A stretch of DNA of 64,000 nucleotides from Palsa-461 sp036844945 (GCA_036844945.1 DAIUEV010000006.1:19513-83512); one strand, 5' to 3'; positions 7,778-15,575 are shown, counted from the first letter of the stretch. Notes: generated by a model from the sequence alone, not told the origin. Program-made: numbers and translations.

Positions 7778-8974
7778 GTGAGCGAGAACCGACCATCGGC
7801 TATGTCCTCGTCGGAGCCGACCATCGCCGACCTCGCCGACGACATCGAGCCGGCCGGCCACTTCCGGGTGTATCTCGGAGCGGCGCCTGGGGTCGGGAAG
7901 ACCTACGCCATGCTCTCCGAGGGGCTCCGCCGGTGCCAGCGTGGCACCGACGTGGTGATCGGGTTCGTCGAGCCCCACGGCCGGCCCCAGACCCAGGGCA
8001 TGTGCGAGGGCCTGGAGACGGTCCCCCGCAAGATGGTGGAGTACCGGGGATCGGTGTTCCCCGAGATGAACCTGGCCGCGGTGTTGGCCCGCCACCCCAA
8101 GGTCGCGCTGGTCGACGAGCTGGCTCACACCAACGTGCCGGGATCGGGGCCGCACGAGAAGCGCTGGCAGGATGTCCACGAGCTGCTGGACGCCGGAATC
8201 GACGTGATCTCGACGGTCAACATCCAGCACCTCGAGAGTATCGCCGACTCGGTCGAGCAGATCGCGGGGGTCCCGATCCGCGAGCGCGTCCCCGACTGGG
8301 TGCTCCGCAAGGCCGACCAGATCGAACTCATCGACTCCTCGCCCGAGCAGCTGCGCCGCCGGATGCTGCACGGGAACATCTATCCGACTGCCAAGGTGCC
8401 CCAGGCCCTCACGCACTTCTTCCGCACCGACAACCTGATCGCGTTGCGCGAGCTGGCCCTGCGGTTCCTGGCCGACGAGACCGAGGACGAGCTGCTCGAC
8501 CACCTGGCCCGCTACCAGACCGAGGTGCTCTGGGAGACGAGCGAACGGATCCTGGTGGCGGTGATCACGGCACCGGGGACAGAGGCGATCATCCGACGGG
8601 CGTCGAGAATGGCCTCACGCATCAAGGCCGACCTGCACGTGGTGCACGTTCGTTCGAGCGAGGGCAGCGGCCGCTCGGATGAGGCGAGGCTCGCGGCGCT
8701 GCGCCAGCTTTGTGAGGACGTCGGCGCCGACTGGACCGATGTCGAGAGTGACGACCCGGCACAGGCCATCATCGAGCACGCCAAGCGACGCCAGATCACC
8801 CAGATCGTCCTCGGCTCAAGCCAGCGGGGCCGGCTCCAGGAGCTGATGGGCGGCGGGTCGGTCGTGCGCAAGGTGTCGCGTGGGGCCGCCGACGCTGGCA
8901 TCGACCTGCACATCATCGCCCGCCGCCACGTCGAGCCCGCCGACGCCCAGGCGGTGGGGGAGACCGAGTCGTAG
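7778..8974 (+). CDS. kdpD: Stand-alone KdpD N-terminal sensor half (KdpD + Usp domains)
   Basis: The 398-residue protein contains the KdpD domain with Walker A GAAPGVGKT (34-42), the DELAHTN Walker-B-like motif (113-119) and the STVNIQHLES segment. A universal-stress-protein domain (about 256-382) follows, with a GSSQRGR nucleotide-type loop at 346-352. It stops exactly where the membrane helices of KdpD would begin; those are in the gene at 1254-2711. In Staphylococcus aureus the KdpD Usp domain binds cyclic di-AMP, so this half may be the soluble signal receiver. It is the last gene of the kdpFABC transcript and starts with GTG 8 nt after a TACCCT box. No membrane segment is present. Confidence 0.93.
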   Translation: MSENRPSAMSSSEPTIADLADDIEPAGHFRVYLGAAPGVGKTYAMLSEGLRRCQRGTDVVIGFVEPHGRPQTQGMCEGLETVPRKMVEYRGSVFPEMNLAAVLARHPKVALVDELAHTNVPGSGPHEKRWQDVHELLDAGIDVISTVNIQHLESIADSVEQIAGVPIRERVPDWVLRKADQIELIDSSPEQLRRRMLHGNIYPTAKVPQALTHFFRTDNLIALRELALRFLADETEDELLDHLARYQTEVLWETSERILVAVITAPGTEAIIRRASRMASRIKADLHVVHVRSSEGSGRSDEARLAALRQLCEDVGADWTDVESDDPAQAIIEHAKRRQITQIVLGSSQRGRLQELMGGGSVVRKVSRGAADAGIDLHIIARRHVEPADAQAVGETES

Positions 8975-9021
8975 GGCTCGATCGTCCACCCGACGGCGGC
9001 CGGCTCGACAGGTCCATAATT

Positions 9022-9042
9022 CCCACCTCGGAGGGAGGTGGG
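9022..9042 (+). promoter_or_regulatory. Hairpin covering the ribosome binding site of the VOC gene
   Basis: CCCACCT (9022-9028) pairs perfectly with AGGTGGG (9036-9042) around a 7-nt loop. The GGAGG/GAGG purine tract that should recruit the ribosome lies in the loop and 3' arm, 3-10 nt before the ATG at 9045. A CATAAT -10-like box lies at 9015-9020. The hairpin could limit translation; this is inference from base pairing only. Confidence 0.4.
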
Positions 9043-9044
9043 CC

Positions 9045-9413
9045 ATGGCCGTTCAGCTGAACCACACGATCGTCCGGGTCGACGACAAGAAGGCCGCCGC
9101 CGGGTTCCTGGCCGAGATCCTCGGGCTCGACCCGCCGGTGCCGTTCGGCCCGTTCATGTGCGTCGAGACCGCCAACGGGGTGAGCCTCGACTACGACGAC
9201 CGAGGGGCCCCGGTCCCGGCGCACTACGCCTTCTTGGTTTCCGAGGAGGAGTTCGACGCGATCTTCGCCCGGGTCACCGAACGCGGGCTGACCTACTGGG
9301 CGGACCCGATGCACCAGCAGGTCAACCAGATCAACGGCCACGGCCGGGGCTTCTACTTCGAGGACCCGGCTGGCAACAACCTCGAGGTCCTCACCCGGGT
9401 CTACGGGACCTGA
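9045..9413 (+). CDS. VOC-superfamily (glyoxalase/dioxygenase fold) protein
   Basis: The 122-residue protein has one VOC module pair: an N-terminal LNHTIVRVDDKKAAAGFLAEILGL and a C-terminal HGRGFYFEDPAGNNLEVLTR with the usual metal-ligand Glu (NNLEVL). His in LNHTIV and Glu in the last strand are typical metal ligands. Such proteins range from lyases to resistance proteins, so the substrate is unknown. The ATG at 9045 follows a strong GGAGG tract; an in-frame extension upstream exists but lacks such a signal. It faces the MarR gene convergently with 16 nt between stops. Confidence 0.85.
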   Translation: MAVQLNHTIVRVDDKKAAAGFLAEILGLDPPVPFGPFMCVETANGVSLDYDDRGAPVPAHYAFLVSEEEFDAIFARVTERGLTYWADPMHQQVNQINGHGRGFYFEDPAGNNLEVLTRVYGT

Positions 9414-9429
9414 TCGGGGGTCCGGGCCG

Positions 9430-9891
9430 TCAGGCCTTGTCGAGGTCGGCCAGCGTGCGGTGGAGCGCGGCGAGCCGGTCGGCGCCGATCCGATCCGAAA
9501 GCGCCGCCTCGAACGTCTCGACCGCGTCGGCGATGACGTTCGCCGCCGCCTCGCCACGCGCAGTCAGGCGGAGGAGGGTGCGCCGGCGGTCCTCGGGGTA
9601 GGGGAGCCGCTCGACGTAGCCGGTCCCGACCAGGGTGTCGACGAGCTGCCCGACCGCCTGCTTCGTGATGTCCATCCGGGCGACCAGATCGCGGGCGCTC
9701 GCACCGGGGATCGTGAGCACGCTCAGCGCCCAGATGCCCTGCTGGGGGAGGTCGCCGAACCCCTCACCCCGGAGCGCCTCGGTGACCGGGACCCGGAAGC
9801 TCCGCACCGAGCGGCGCAGCAGCCAGTTGAGGGCGTCGGGATCATGCGGCGGGGGGAGCGGCGCACCGGACCGCCGGCGGGACGGAGCCAC
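9430..9891 (-). CDS. MarR-family transcriptional regulator
   Basis: This is a winged-helix regulator with the MarR core LPQQGIWALSVLTIPGASARDLVARMDITKQAVGQLVDTLVGTGYVERLPYPEDRRRTLLRLTARG, that is a recognition helix followed by the DxRR wing. I place the start at GTG 9889-9891 (153 residues, MAPSRRRSG...), because a TACACT -10 box lies exactly 6 nt upstream. A longer TTG start at 9909 would put that box inside the gene. It is divergent from the secreted hydrolase gene at 9967 and may control it; the ligand is unknown. Confidence 0.88.
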   Translation of the reverse strand: MAPSRRRSGAPLPPPHDPDALNWLLRRSVRSFRVPVTEALRGEGFGDLPQQGIWALSVLTIPGASARDLVARMDITKQAVGQLVDTLVGTGYVERLPYPEDRRRTLLRLTARGEAAANVIADAVETFEAALSDRIGADRLAALHRTLADLDKA

Positions 9892-9897
9892 CGGGCC

Positions 9898-9903
9898 AGT
9901 GTA
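9898..9903 (-). promoter_or_regulatory. -10 box (TACACT) for a leaderless marR transcript
   Basis: TACACT on the minus strand is followed by 6 nt (GGCCCG) and then the GTG start at 9891. This matches the leaderless arrangement seen at several other genes here. No clear -35 is visible. Confidence 0.5.
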
Positions 9904-9936
9904 GGTCAAGAGATTGGTCAGTCAGGTTTCTTGACC
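9904..9936. promoter_or_regulatory. Inverted repeat between marR and the DUF3089 gene
   Basis: GGTCAAG (9904-9910) and CTTGACC (9930-9936) form a perfect 7-bp inverted repeat with a 19-nt spacer, directly upstream of the marR -10 box and before the divergent gene. It may hold MarR half-sites, but the spacing is wide for one MarR dimer. Confidence 0.3.
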
Positions 9937-9966
9937 TTCTTCCCCGGTTCTGTCAGTGTGTCGTGC

Positions 9967-11133
9967 GTGCCCGAGACCCTGAACCCCGCGACGGCCCGCC
10001 GCCGGCTGCGCGCACGGGGACCCGCCGCCCTCGCGATCGCCGTGCTGGGCGTCCTGCCACTCGCGGCCGCAACGCCGTCGGGAGCGGCGGTCGGCACCGG
10101 CCCCGACGCCGCCGGGGTGACGTGGCTGTGCCGGCCCGGGCTGCCCGGTGACCCGTGCCTCTCCCCCGAATCGGCCACCTCGGTCGCGGCAGGCGGGACG
10201 AAGACGGTGGTCCCGCTTCGGCCGGCGGCCAACCCGAAGTTCGACTGCTTCTACATCTACCCGACCGTCACCGCGAGCGCCGCCGGCACCAACACCGGCA
10301 CCCGGGTGACCGCGGCCGAGCAGGGCGCCGCCGTCTCCCAGGCCTCCCAGTTCTCCCAGGTCTGCAACGTGTGGGCGCCCACCTACCGCCAGCGGACCGC
10401 CGCGTCGCTCGCCCTGGGGCTGGGGAACGACCCGTCCGCCGACCTCGTCTCCTACGACTCGCTTCTCAAGGGCTGGAAGGACTACCTCACCCACGACAAC
10501 CACGGCCGGCCGATCATCCTGCTCGGGCACTCGCAGGGCGCGGCCAACGCGATCCGCCTGCTGCGCGGGGTCTTCGACAACGACCCGGCGCTCCGGTCCC
10601 GTCTCGTGGTCGCGATGATCATGGGGGGCAACGTCCAGGTGCCGACCGGCATGACGGTCGGCGGGAGCTTCGCCCACATCCCAGCGTGCACGCGGACCGG
10701 TGAGACCGGCTGCGTCATCGCCTACTCGTCGTTCTCGGGGACGCCGCCGGCCGACTCGCTGTTCGGTCGCCCCGGCGCAGGGGTCAGCCTCCAGTCGGAC
10801 CAGCGGGTGTCGGCGGGCCAGCAGGTGCTCTGCACCAATCCGGCCGACCTCGGGAGCAAGGCATCCGCGAGCCTGAGCCCGCTCTTCCCGTCCACGGTCA
10901 GCTCCACCGGCGAGCCGTGGGTGACCTACCCGGGGCTCTACACGGGGACATGCGAGAGCCAGGGCGGGGCGACGTGGCTGCAGGTGACCGCGCGTCCGGG
11001 CGATTCCCGACCGGTGGTGACCGAGACCCTCGGGCCGACCTGGGGCCTCCATCTCGACGACGTCAACCTGGCGCTCGGCGACCTGGTCAACGACGTGCGG
11101 GCGGCCGAGGCCGCCTACAAGGGACCGCGCTAG
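9967..11133 (+). CDS. Secreted DUF3089-family alpha/beta hydrolase
   Basis: From GTG 9967 the protein has 388 residues; GTG at 9958 is an alternative that adds three. An N-terminal signal sequence shows a basic ARRRLRARG stretch and the hydrophobic PAALAIAVLGVLPLAA. The mature part carries FDCFYIYPTV, typical of DUF3089, and the nucleophile elbow GHSQGA in LLGHSQGAANAIRLL. A C-terminal WGLHLDDVNLALGDLV supplies the likely catalytic Asp/His. DUF3089 proteins are lipase/esterase-like extracellular hydrolases of unknown substrate. It is divergent from marR and may be under its control. Confidence 0.87.
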   Translation: MPETLNPATARRRLRARGPAALAIAVLGVLPLAAATPSGAAVGTGPDAAGVTWLCRPGLPGDPCLSPESATSVAAGGTKTVVPLRPAANPKFDCFYIYPTVTASAAGTNTGTRVTAAEQGAAVSQASQFSQVCNVWAPTYRQRTAASLALGLGNDPSADLVSYDSLLKGWKDYLTHDNHGRPIILLGHSQGAANAIRLLRGVFDNDPALRSRLVVAMIMGGNVQVPTGMTVGGSFAHIPACTRTGETGCVIAYSSFSGTPPADSLFGRPGAGVSLQSDQRVSAGQQVLCTNPADLGSKASASLSPLFPSTVSSTGEPWVTYPGLYTGTCESQGGATWLQVTARPGDSRPVVTETLGPTWGLHLDDVNLALGDLVNDVRAAEAAYKGPR

Positions 11134-11137
11134 GAGC

Positions 11138-11209
11138 TCAGCGGTTGTAGTTGCGGTACGCCCGGCGTCGGGCGACCAGCCGGAGGAGCTTGCGCACGAG
11201 AAAGAACAC
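11138..11209 (-). CDS. Possible 23-residue basic membrane-associated peptide
   Basis: A minus-strand ORF starts with GTG at 11207-11209 and ends with TGA at 11138-11140. It encodes a hydrophobic start (MFFLVRKLLRLVA) and a basic, tyrosine-rich end (RRRAYRNYNR). An in-frame TAG lies just upstream, so the start is well limited. It nearly fills the gap between the hydrolase stop and the HAD gene promoter. I do not recognise it; coding status is uncertain and rests on the protein-like composition. Confidence 0.3.
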   Translation of the reverse strand: MFFLVRKLLRLVARRRAYRNYNR

Positions 11210-11263
11210 GGTGCGACCCTACCGCCGGCGCGGCGCCAGGAGGGGAGCGCGATCGCCGTCCGG

Positions 11264-11269
11264 TACCCT
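11264..11269 (+). promoter_or_regulatory. -10 box (TACCCT) ahead of the HAD gene
   Basis: TACCCT is followed by 8 nt and the GTG start at 11278, leaving almost no leader. No purine-rich ribosome site lies at a useful distance. Confidence 0.4.
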
Positions 11270-11277
11270 GTGCGCCC

Positions 11278-11961
11278 GTGGCGCCAGGGACCGCGACGGG
11301 AGACGGCGAACGGCTGGAGGTCCGGGCCGTGCTCTTCGACCTGGGCGGGGTGCTCACCACCGGGCCCTGGGAGGGGTTCGCGGCCTACGAACGCGCGCAG
11401 GGGCTCCCCGACGGGCTTCTCCGGAGGTTGAACTCGACCAACGCCGACACGAACGCGTGGGCCCGCTACGAGCGCGGCGAGGTGGACTTCGCCGGGTTCT
11501 GCGACCTGTACCGCGCCGAGGGTCAAGCGCTCGGCCACGAGGTCGACCCGGTGGAGGTGATTGGGGCGATGCGTGGCGAGATGCGTCCCGAGATGCTCGA
11601 CGCGGTCCGGTTCTGCCGGTCCCGGTACAAGACCGCCGCCCTCACCAACAACTTCGTCGCGATCGAAGCGGAGCGGCGGACCGACACGCTCGGGTACTTC
11701 GGCGACCTCTTCGACACCGTGGTCGAGTCGAGCAAGGTGGGCATCCGCAAGCCCGATCCCCGCTTCTACGAGCTGGCCTGCGACGCCCTCGGGGTCCAGC
11801 CCACCGAGGCGGTGTTCCTGGACGACCTCGGGGTGAACCTGAAGCCGGCCCGGGCGATGGGGATGCGCACGATCAAGGTGGTCACCGGGCACCAGGCGGT
11901 GGCCGAGCTCTACGAGATCCTCGGGGTCGCGCCCGACGACTGGGTGCCGGAGCCCGCGTAG
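11278..11961 (+). CDS. HAD-superfamily hydrolase (subfamily IA-like)
   Basis: The 227-residue protein has HAD motif I as FDLGGVLT with nucleophile D21. The usual second Asp (D+2) is replaced by Gly, as in YihX- and epoxide-hydrolase-N-terminal-like members. Motif II is LTNN (122-125), motif III is K158 in GIRKPDPRFY, and motif IV is LDDLGVN (D182, D183). A small helical cap lies between motifs I and II. Likely a phosphatase or haloacid-type hydrolase of unknown substrate. It is followed after 11 nt by the CoA-transferase gene and probably forms a unit with it. Confidence 0.88.
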   Translation: MAPGTATGDGERLEVRAVLFDLGGVLTTGPWEGFAAYERAQGLPDGLLRRLNSTNADTNAWARYERGEVDFAGFCDLYRAEGQALGHEVDPVEVIGAMRGEMRPEMLDAVRFCRSRYKTAALTNNFVAIEAERRTDTLGYFGDLFDTVVESSKVGIRKPDPRFYELACDALGVQPTEAVFLDDLGVNLKPARAMGMRTIKVVTGHQAVAELYEILGVAPDDWVPEPA

Positions 11962-11972
11962 AAGGGCGAGTG

Positions 11973-13229
11973 GTGACCGGTCCGCTGGACGACATCCGCG
12001 TCGTCGAGATCGCCAACTGGATCGCGGCGCCGAGCGCCACGGCGCTGATGGCCGACATGGGCGCGTCGGTGATCAAGGTCGAGCCGCCGGGCGGCGACTC
12101 GATGCGCAACAAGCTCCGCCAGCCCCGGTTCCCCGAGGGTGTGGAGGGCACCGACGTCGTCTTCCAGCTCGACAACCGGGGCAAGCGCTCGATCGCGCTG
12201 GATCTCGGCCACGAGCGAGGACAGGAGCTGGTGCGCGAGCTGATCGACACCGCCGATGTGCTCGTGACCAACCTCAACCGATCGCGCCTCGACCGCTACG
12301 GGCTCGGCCCCGAGACGCTGCGCGCCCGCCACCCCCGCCTCGTGTTCGCGTGGGTCACCGGCCAGGGCACGACCGGGGCGGACGCCGACCGGCTGGCCTT
12401 CGACGTCACGGCGTTCTTCGGCCGCGGCGGCGTCACCGGCCTCCTCGGCGAGCCCGATGCCCCCCCGGTGGCGCCGCGCTCGGGCCAGGGTGACCACCCG
12501 ACCGGCCTCGCGATCCTGGTGGCGATTCTGGCGGCGCTGCGCGACCGGGACCGGACCGGCGAGGGCCAGCTGGTCGAGACCGCCCTGATGCGGGTGGGGG
12601 CCTGGACCGTCGGCGCCGATGTGGCCGCGGCGCTGGTCGACCGGCGTCAGCCCAACCGGCGGAGCCGCCTGCACCCGTTCTCGCCGATGAACACCTCCTA
12701 CCGATGTGCCGACGGCGCGTGGCTCATCCTCTCGTCGCACGACCAGGCGACCTGGCCCCGGTTCTGCGCGGCCGCCGGCCGGCCGGAGCTCGCCACCGAC
12801 GAGCGCTTCGCCACCGCGCCGGACCGCTTCGCCCGCGCCGAGGAGCTGGTGGCGATCTTCGACGGGCTGTTCGGGGCCGAACCCTTCGACCACTGGCCGC
12901 CCCGGCTCGCCGGGACCGGGGTCATCTTCTCGAAGATGGTCGAGCTCCCCGAGCTGGTGGAGGACCCGGCGGCCCGCGCGATGGGCATGTTCGCCACCCT
13001 GACCCATCCGGCCATGGGGACCTTCGAGACCCTCGAGGCCCCCTTCCGTTTCGAGCGCTCGGAGGTGGCGGCCCGGGGCCCGGCGCCCGAGGTGGGCCAG
13101 CACACCGACGAGGTCCTGGCCGAGCTCGGGAAGACCCCCGCGGCGGTGGCCGAGCTGCGCCGGGCCGGGGTGGTGGGGGTGGCCGCCCCGGGCGAACCTC
13201 AGTCCAGACGGCGCAGCTCCACGCGGTAA
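11973..13229 (+). CDS. Family III (CaiB/BaiF) CoA transferase
   Basis: The 418-residue protein shows family III marks: a VVEIANWIAAPSATALMADMGASVIKVEPP N-terminal Rossmann start, LDLGHERG, ADVLVTNLNRSRLDRYGL and a catalytic Asp in GQGDHPTG (D174). These enzymes move CoA between carboxylic acids, for example formate/oxalate, carnitine or succinyl donors; the substrate is unknown. Start: GTG at 11973 with a GAAGGG tract 6 nt upstream (GTG at 11970 is an alternative). Its 3' end overlaps the convergent carbonic anhydrase gene by 31 nt. Confidence 0.9.
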   Translation: MTGPLDDIRVVEIANWIAAPSATALMADMGASVIKVEPPGGDSMRNKLRQPRFPEGVEGTDVVFQLDNRGKRSIALDLGHERGQELVRELIDTADVLVTNLNRSRLDRYGLGPETLRARHPRLVFAWVTGQGTTGADADRLAFDVTAFFGRGGVTGLLGEPDAPPVAPRSGQGDHPTGLAILVAILAALRDRDRTGEGQLVETALMRVGAWTVGADVAAALVDRRQPNRRSRLHPFSPMNTSYRCADGAWLILSSHDQATWPRFCAAAGRPELATDERFATAPDRFARAEELVAIFDGLFGAEPFDHWPPRLAGTGVIFSKMVELPELVEDPAARAMGMFATLTHPAMGTFETLEAPFRFERSEVAARGPAPEVGQHTDEVLAELGKTPAAVAELRRAGVVGVAAPGEPQSRRRSSTR

Positions 13230-13717
13230 CGCGACGCCAGTCGCGTGTAGTGGCGGACCGCGTTTTCGACCCAGTTCGGGATCTCGGGGGTGGGGCGGGT
13301 CCGGGCCGGCACCCCGAGCGCGAGATGCCCGGTCGGCACGACCTTGCCCTCGGCGACGACCGCGCCGGCGGCCACCGCCGCCCCCGGCTCCACCTCGGCC
13401 CGGTTGAGCACGACCGAGCCCGAGCCGATCAGGCAGCCGTCGCCGATGCGGCAGCCCTCGAGGTGGGCGTTGTGGCCGATCACGCAGCCGCGCCCGATCC
13501 GGGTCGGGAAGCTCGGCGTCGTGTGCAGGACCGTCCCGTCCTGGATGGAGGTGCCCTCGCCGATCTCGATGAAGCCCGAGTCGCCCCGCGCGACGGCCCC
13601 CGGCCACAGCGACGCCTCGGCGCCGACGCGGACGTCGCCGATCACCACCGCGTCGGGGTGGACGAAGGCGAGCTCGTGGATCTGGGGCGCGAGATCGCCC
13701 AGCGCATACAGCGCCAT
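13199..13717 (-). CDS. Gamma-carbonic-anhydrase-like hexapeptide protein
   Basis: The 172-residue left-handed beta-helix protein has repeating hexapeptide turns (VVIGDVRVGAEASLWPGAVARGD...). Three histidines fit the gamma-CA zinc ligands: H65 (VLHTT), H82 and H85 (GHNAHLEG). Relatives are YrdA/PaaY-type proteins, where activity ranges from CO2 hydration to thioesterase roles. The gene lies downstream of the diiron-protein operon on the same strand (40 nt away) and could be the operon's last gene. Confidence 0.88.
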   Translation of the reverse strand: MALYALGDLAPQIHELAFVHPDAVVIGDVRVGAEASLWPGAVARGDSGFIEIGEGTSIQDGTVLHTTPSFPTRIGRGCVIGHNAHLEGCRIGDGCLIGSGSVVLNRAEVEPGAAVAAGAVVAEGKVVPTGHLALGVPARTRPTPEIPNWVENAVRHYTRLASRYRVELRRLD

Positions 13718-13757
13718 CAGTGGGCCGGGCCGGGGTGCGAGGCCCGGCCGGAGCGGG

Positions 13758-14891
13758 TCAGGAGTCGGCCGACGCCGCCGCCGCGGCCTCCCGGTCCTTC
13801 GCGACCTCGTCGTAGGTGGCGTAGTCGGAGCCGGTGTCCTCCGCGAACTCGTACTCGAGCAGCCCGGCCTCCCCCCACGCCTGGCGAAGGTAGCCGTTGT
13901 TGGCGTCGAGCAGCCCGAGCTTGCGGACGTTCGGCACGAGCTTGGAGAAGAAGCCCGCCATGAACTGGCGGTTGACCCCGCCCCGGCGGTTGGCCGCCGC
14001 CTCCATCAAGAACGGCATGAGCGCCTGGGGATCGACCCCGAGGCGCTCCCAGACCTCGGGCGTGGTGGCCCGGCTCCGGTTCCGGAGCGTGTTCTCGAGC
14101 AGGAACTCCTGTCGGTCCTTCAGCTCGGGCTCGCTCAGCTCGGCGTACAGCTCCGAGAGGCTGAGGATCCCGAAGGCCACGTGGCGGGCCTCGTCGGACA
14201 TGACGTAGCGCAGGAGCTTCTTGAGCAGCGGCTCGTCGGTCCGGCGGTGCATGTCGCCGAAGGCCGCCAGGGCCAGGCTCTCGATGATCACCTGCATGCC
14301 GAGGTAGGCGATGTCCCAGCGGCTGTCCTCCAACAAGACGGTGATCTGCTCCTCGAGGAACGGGCTCATCGGGTAGGCCTCGCCCAGTTTCTCCTGGAGG
14401 TAGCGGGCAAAGACCTCGGTGTGGCGGGCCTCGTCCATCGTCTGGGTGGCCGCGTAGTACCGGGCGTCGATCCACGGCACGGTCTCCACGATCTTCGCGG
14501 CCGTCATCATGGCGCCCTGCTCGCCGTGCATGAACTGGCTGAGCGATGCCTTCTGCAGCTCGAGCGCGAGCGCCAGGAACTCCTTGTCCTTCCAGGTGGC
14601 GATCGGCGAGCCCGGGATCTTCGCCGCGTCCTTGAACAGCGGCATGTTCCCGCCCTCGAGCTCGACGTGCTTCTCGGGGTCGACGTCGGTCGACCAATCG
14701 AGGTCGCGCGAGCTGCTCCACTGCGACGTGGACGCCCGGTTGTAGAGCGTCACCAGCTGCTCGCGGGATCGCTCGTACTGCCAGATGAAGATCCGCTGGG
14801 CCTTGTCGTGGACGTTCTTGAACACCGGGTGCTCGGGGTCGTTGTCCACGATGCCGAGGGGCAGCACGGTCTCCTGGGTGTCGGTGGTCAT
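13758..14891 (-). CDS. Ferritin-like diiron protein (R2/AurF-like oxygenase family)
   Basis: The 377-residue all-helical protein has two EXXH diiron half-sites: E124 (HGEQ) with E154/H157 (DEARH), and E204 (IIES) with E234/H237 (DEARH). This is the ligand set of ribonucleotide reductase R2-like ligand-binding oxidases and AurF-type N-oxygenases, so oxygen-dependent oxidation of a small molecule or lipid is likely. The substrate is unknown. The ATG overlaps the stop of the TetR gene in an ATGA (14888-14891), so the two are translationally coupled and the regulator probably controls it. Confidence 0.85.
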   Translation of the reverse strand: MTTDTQETVLPLGIVDNDPEHPVFKNVHDKAQRIFIWQYERSREQLVTLYNRASTSQWSSSRDLDWSTDVDPEKHVELEGGNMPLFKDAAKIPGSPIATWKDKEFLALALELQKASLSQFMHGEQGAMMTAAKIVETVPWIDARYYAATQTMDEARHTEVFARYLQEKLGEAYPMSPFLEEQITVLLEDSRWDIAYLGMQVIIESLALAAFGDMHRRTDEPLLKKLLRYVMSDEARHVAFGILSLSELYAELSEPELKDRQEFLLENTLRNRSRATTPEVWERLGVDPQALMPFLMEAAANRRGGVNRQFMAGFFSKLVPNVRKLGLLDANNGYLRQAWGEAGLLEYEFAEDTGSDYATYDEVAKDREAAAAASADS

Positions 14892-15523
14892 GGCGCTCTC
14901 CTCTTCGAGGTCGGGGCGGGGGTGCGGTCGGACTCGGGCGGCCCGAGCCCGGCGACGATCCGGGCGACGAGGTCCTCCCAGCCGCCGCCGCCCGGGGCGG
15001 ACAGGCCGGCGGCGCGCTGCAGCATGAGGCCGAGCCGCACGGTACGGATGAAGTACAAGAAGGCCTCGGGGTCGACGTCCCGGTCGACGGTCCCGTCGTG
15101 GCGGGCGGCGTCGAGCAGCGGCTCGGCCCGTTCGCGGAAGATCGCCTCGGCGTCGGCCAGCGCCTCGGCCACCTCCGGCTCGCGGCGGGCCGCCACGTAG
15201 GCCTCGAGCTGCATGGCCTCCGAGTCGCTCAGGGGCTCGGAGCGCAGGGCCCCGCGGATGAGGAGGTCGGCCACCTTGGCCACCCGCTCGGCGTCCACCG
15301 ACACCCGGGCGGCGGAGCGGCTGCACACCGCCTCGCGCAAGAGGTCGTTCTTGGAGGAGAAGCGGCCGTAGACGGCGCCGGTCGAGAGGCCGGCCTCCGA
15401 CACGACGTCGAGGATCCGGGTCCCGGCGTACCCCCGGCGGGCGAAGACCCGGGCCGCGGCGTCGAGCAGCCGCTCCCGCAGGGGGTCGGTCCCGGGCGCG
15501 ACCGTCTGCGCCGGCTGGACCAT
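14888..15523 (-). CDS. TetR-family transcriptional regulator
   Basis: The 211-residue protein has a TetR helix-turn-helix at about 20-66 (RERLLDAAARVFARRGYAGTR...GLSTGAVYGRFSSKNDLLREAV) and a helical ligand domain. The ATG at 15521-15523 lies 6 nt after a TATTCT -10 box, so the transcript is leaderless; longer in-frame ORFs upstream cross the promoter and are not real. Inverted repeats over its promoter suggest autoregulation. It is co-transcribed with the diiron protein and divergent from a DUF2461 gene. Confidence 0.9.
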   Translation of the reverse strand: MVQPAQTVAPGTDPLRERLLDAAARVFARRGYAGTRILDVVSEAGLSTGAVYGRFSSKNDLLREAVCSRSAARVSVDAERVAKVADLLIRGALRSEPLSDSEAMQLEAYVAARREPEVAEALADAEAIFRERAEPLLDAARHDGTVDRDVDPEAFLYFIRTVRLGLMLQRAAGLSAPGGGGWEDLVARIVAGLGPPESDRTPAPTSKRRAP

Positions 15524-15528
15524 GGTGT

Positions 15529-15547
15529 GAGAATAAAATTCGTTCTC
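15529..15547. promoter_or_regulatory. Putative TetR operator
   Basis: GAGAA (15529-15533) and TTCTC (15543-15547) form an inverted repeat with a 9-nt spacer. Inside it GAAT-AAA-ATTC (15531-15541) is a second perfect inverted repeat. Both cover the -10 box and spacer of the TetR promoter, as expected for autorepression, and lie 29 nt before the divergent gene's -10 box. Confidence 0.5.
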
Positions 15548-15558
15548 GGATCCGTCAA
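15530..15558 (-). promoter_or_regulatory. Sigma-70-type promoter of the TetR-diiron operon
   Basis: On the minus strand TTGACG (15558-15553) and TATTCT (15535-15530) are separated by 17 bp. The ATG follows the -10 box by 6 nt. This is the best complete promoter in the window. Confidence 0.7.
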
Positions 15559-15575
15559 GGCCCTCCACCTGCGCA

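Noticed and set aside
9922..11892. 656-codon minus-strand frame across the hydrolase and HAD genes
   Set aside because: It covers several real plus-strand genes and their promoters and has no recognisable motif.
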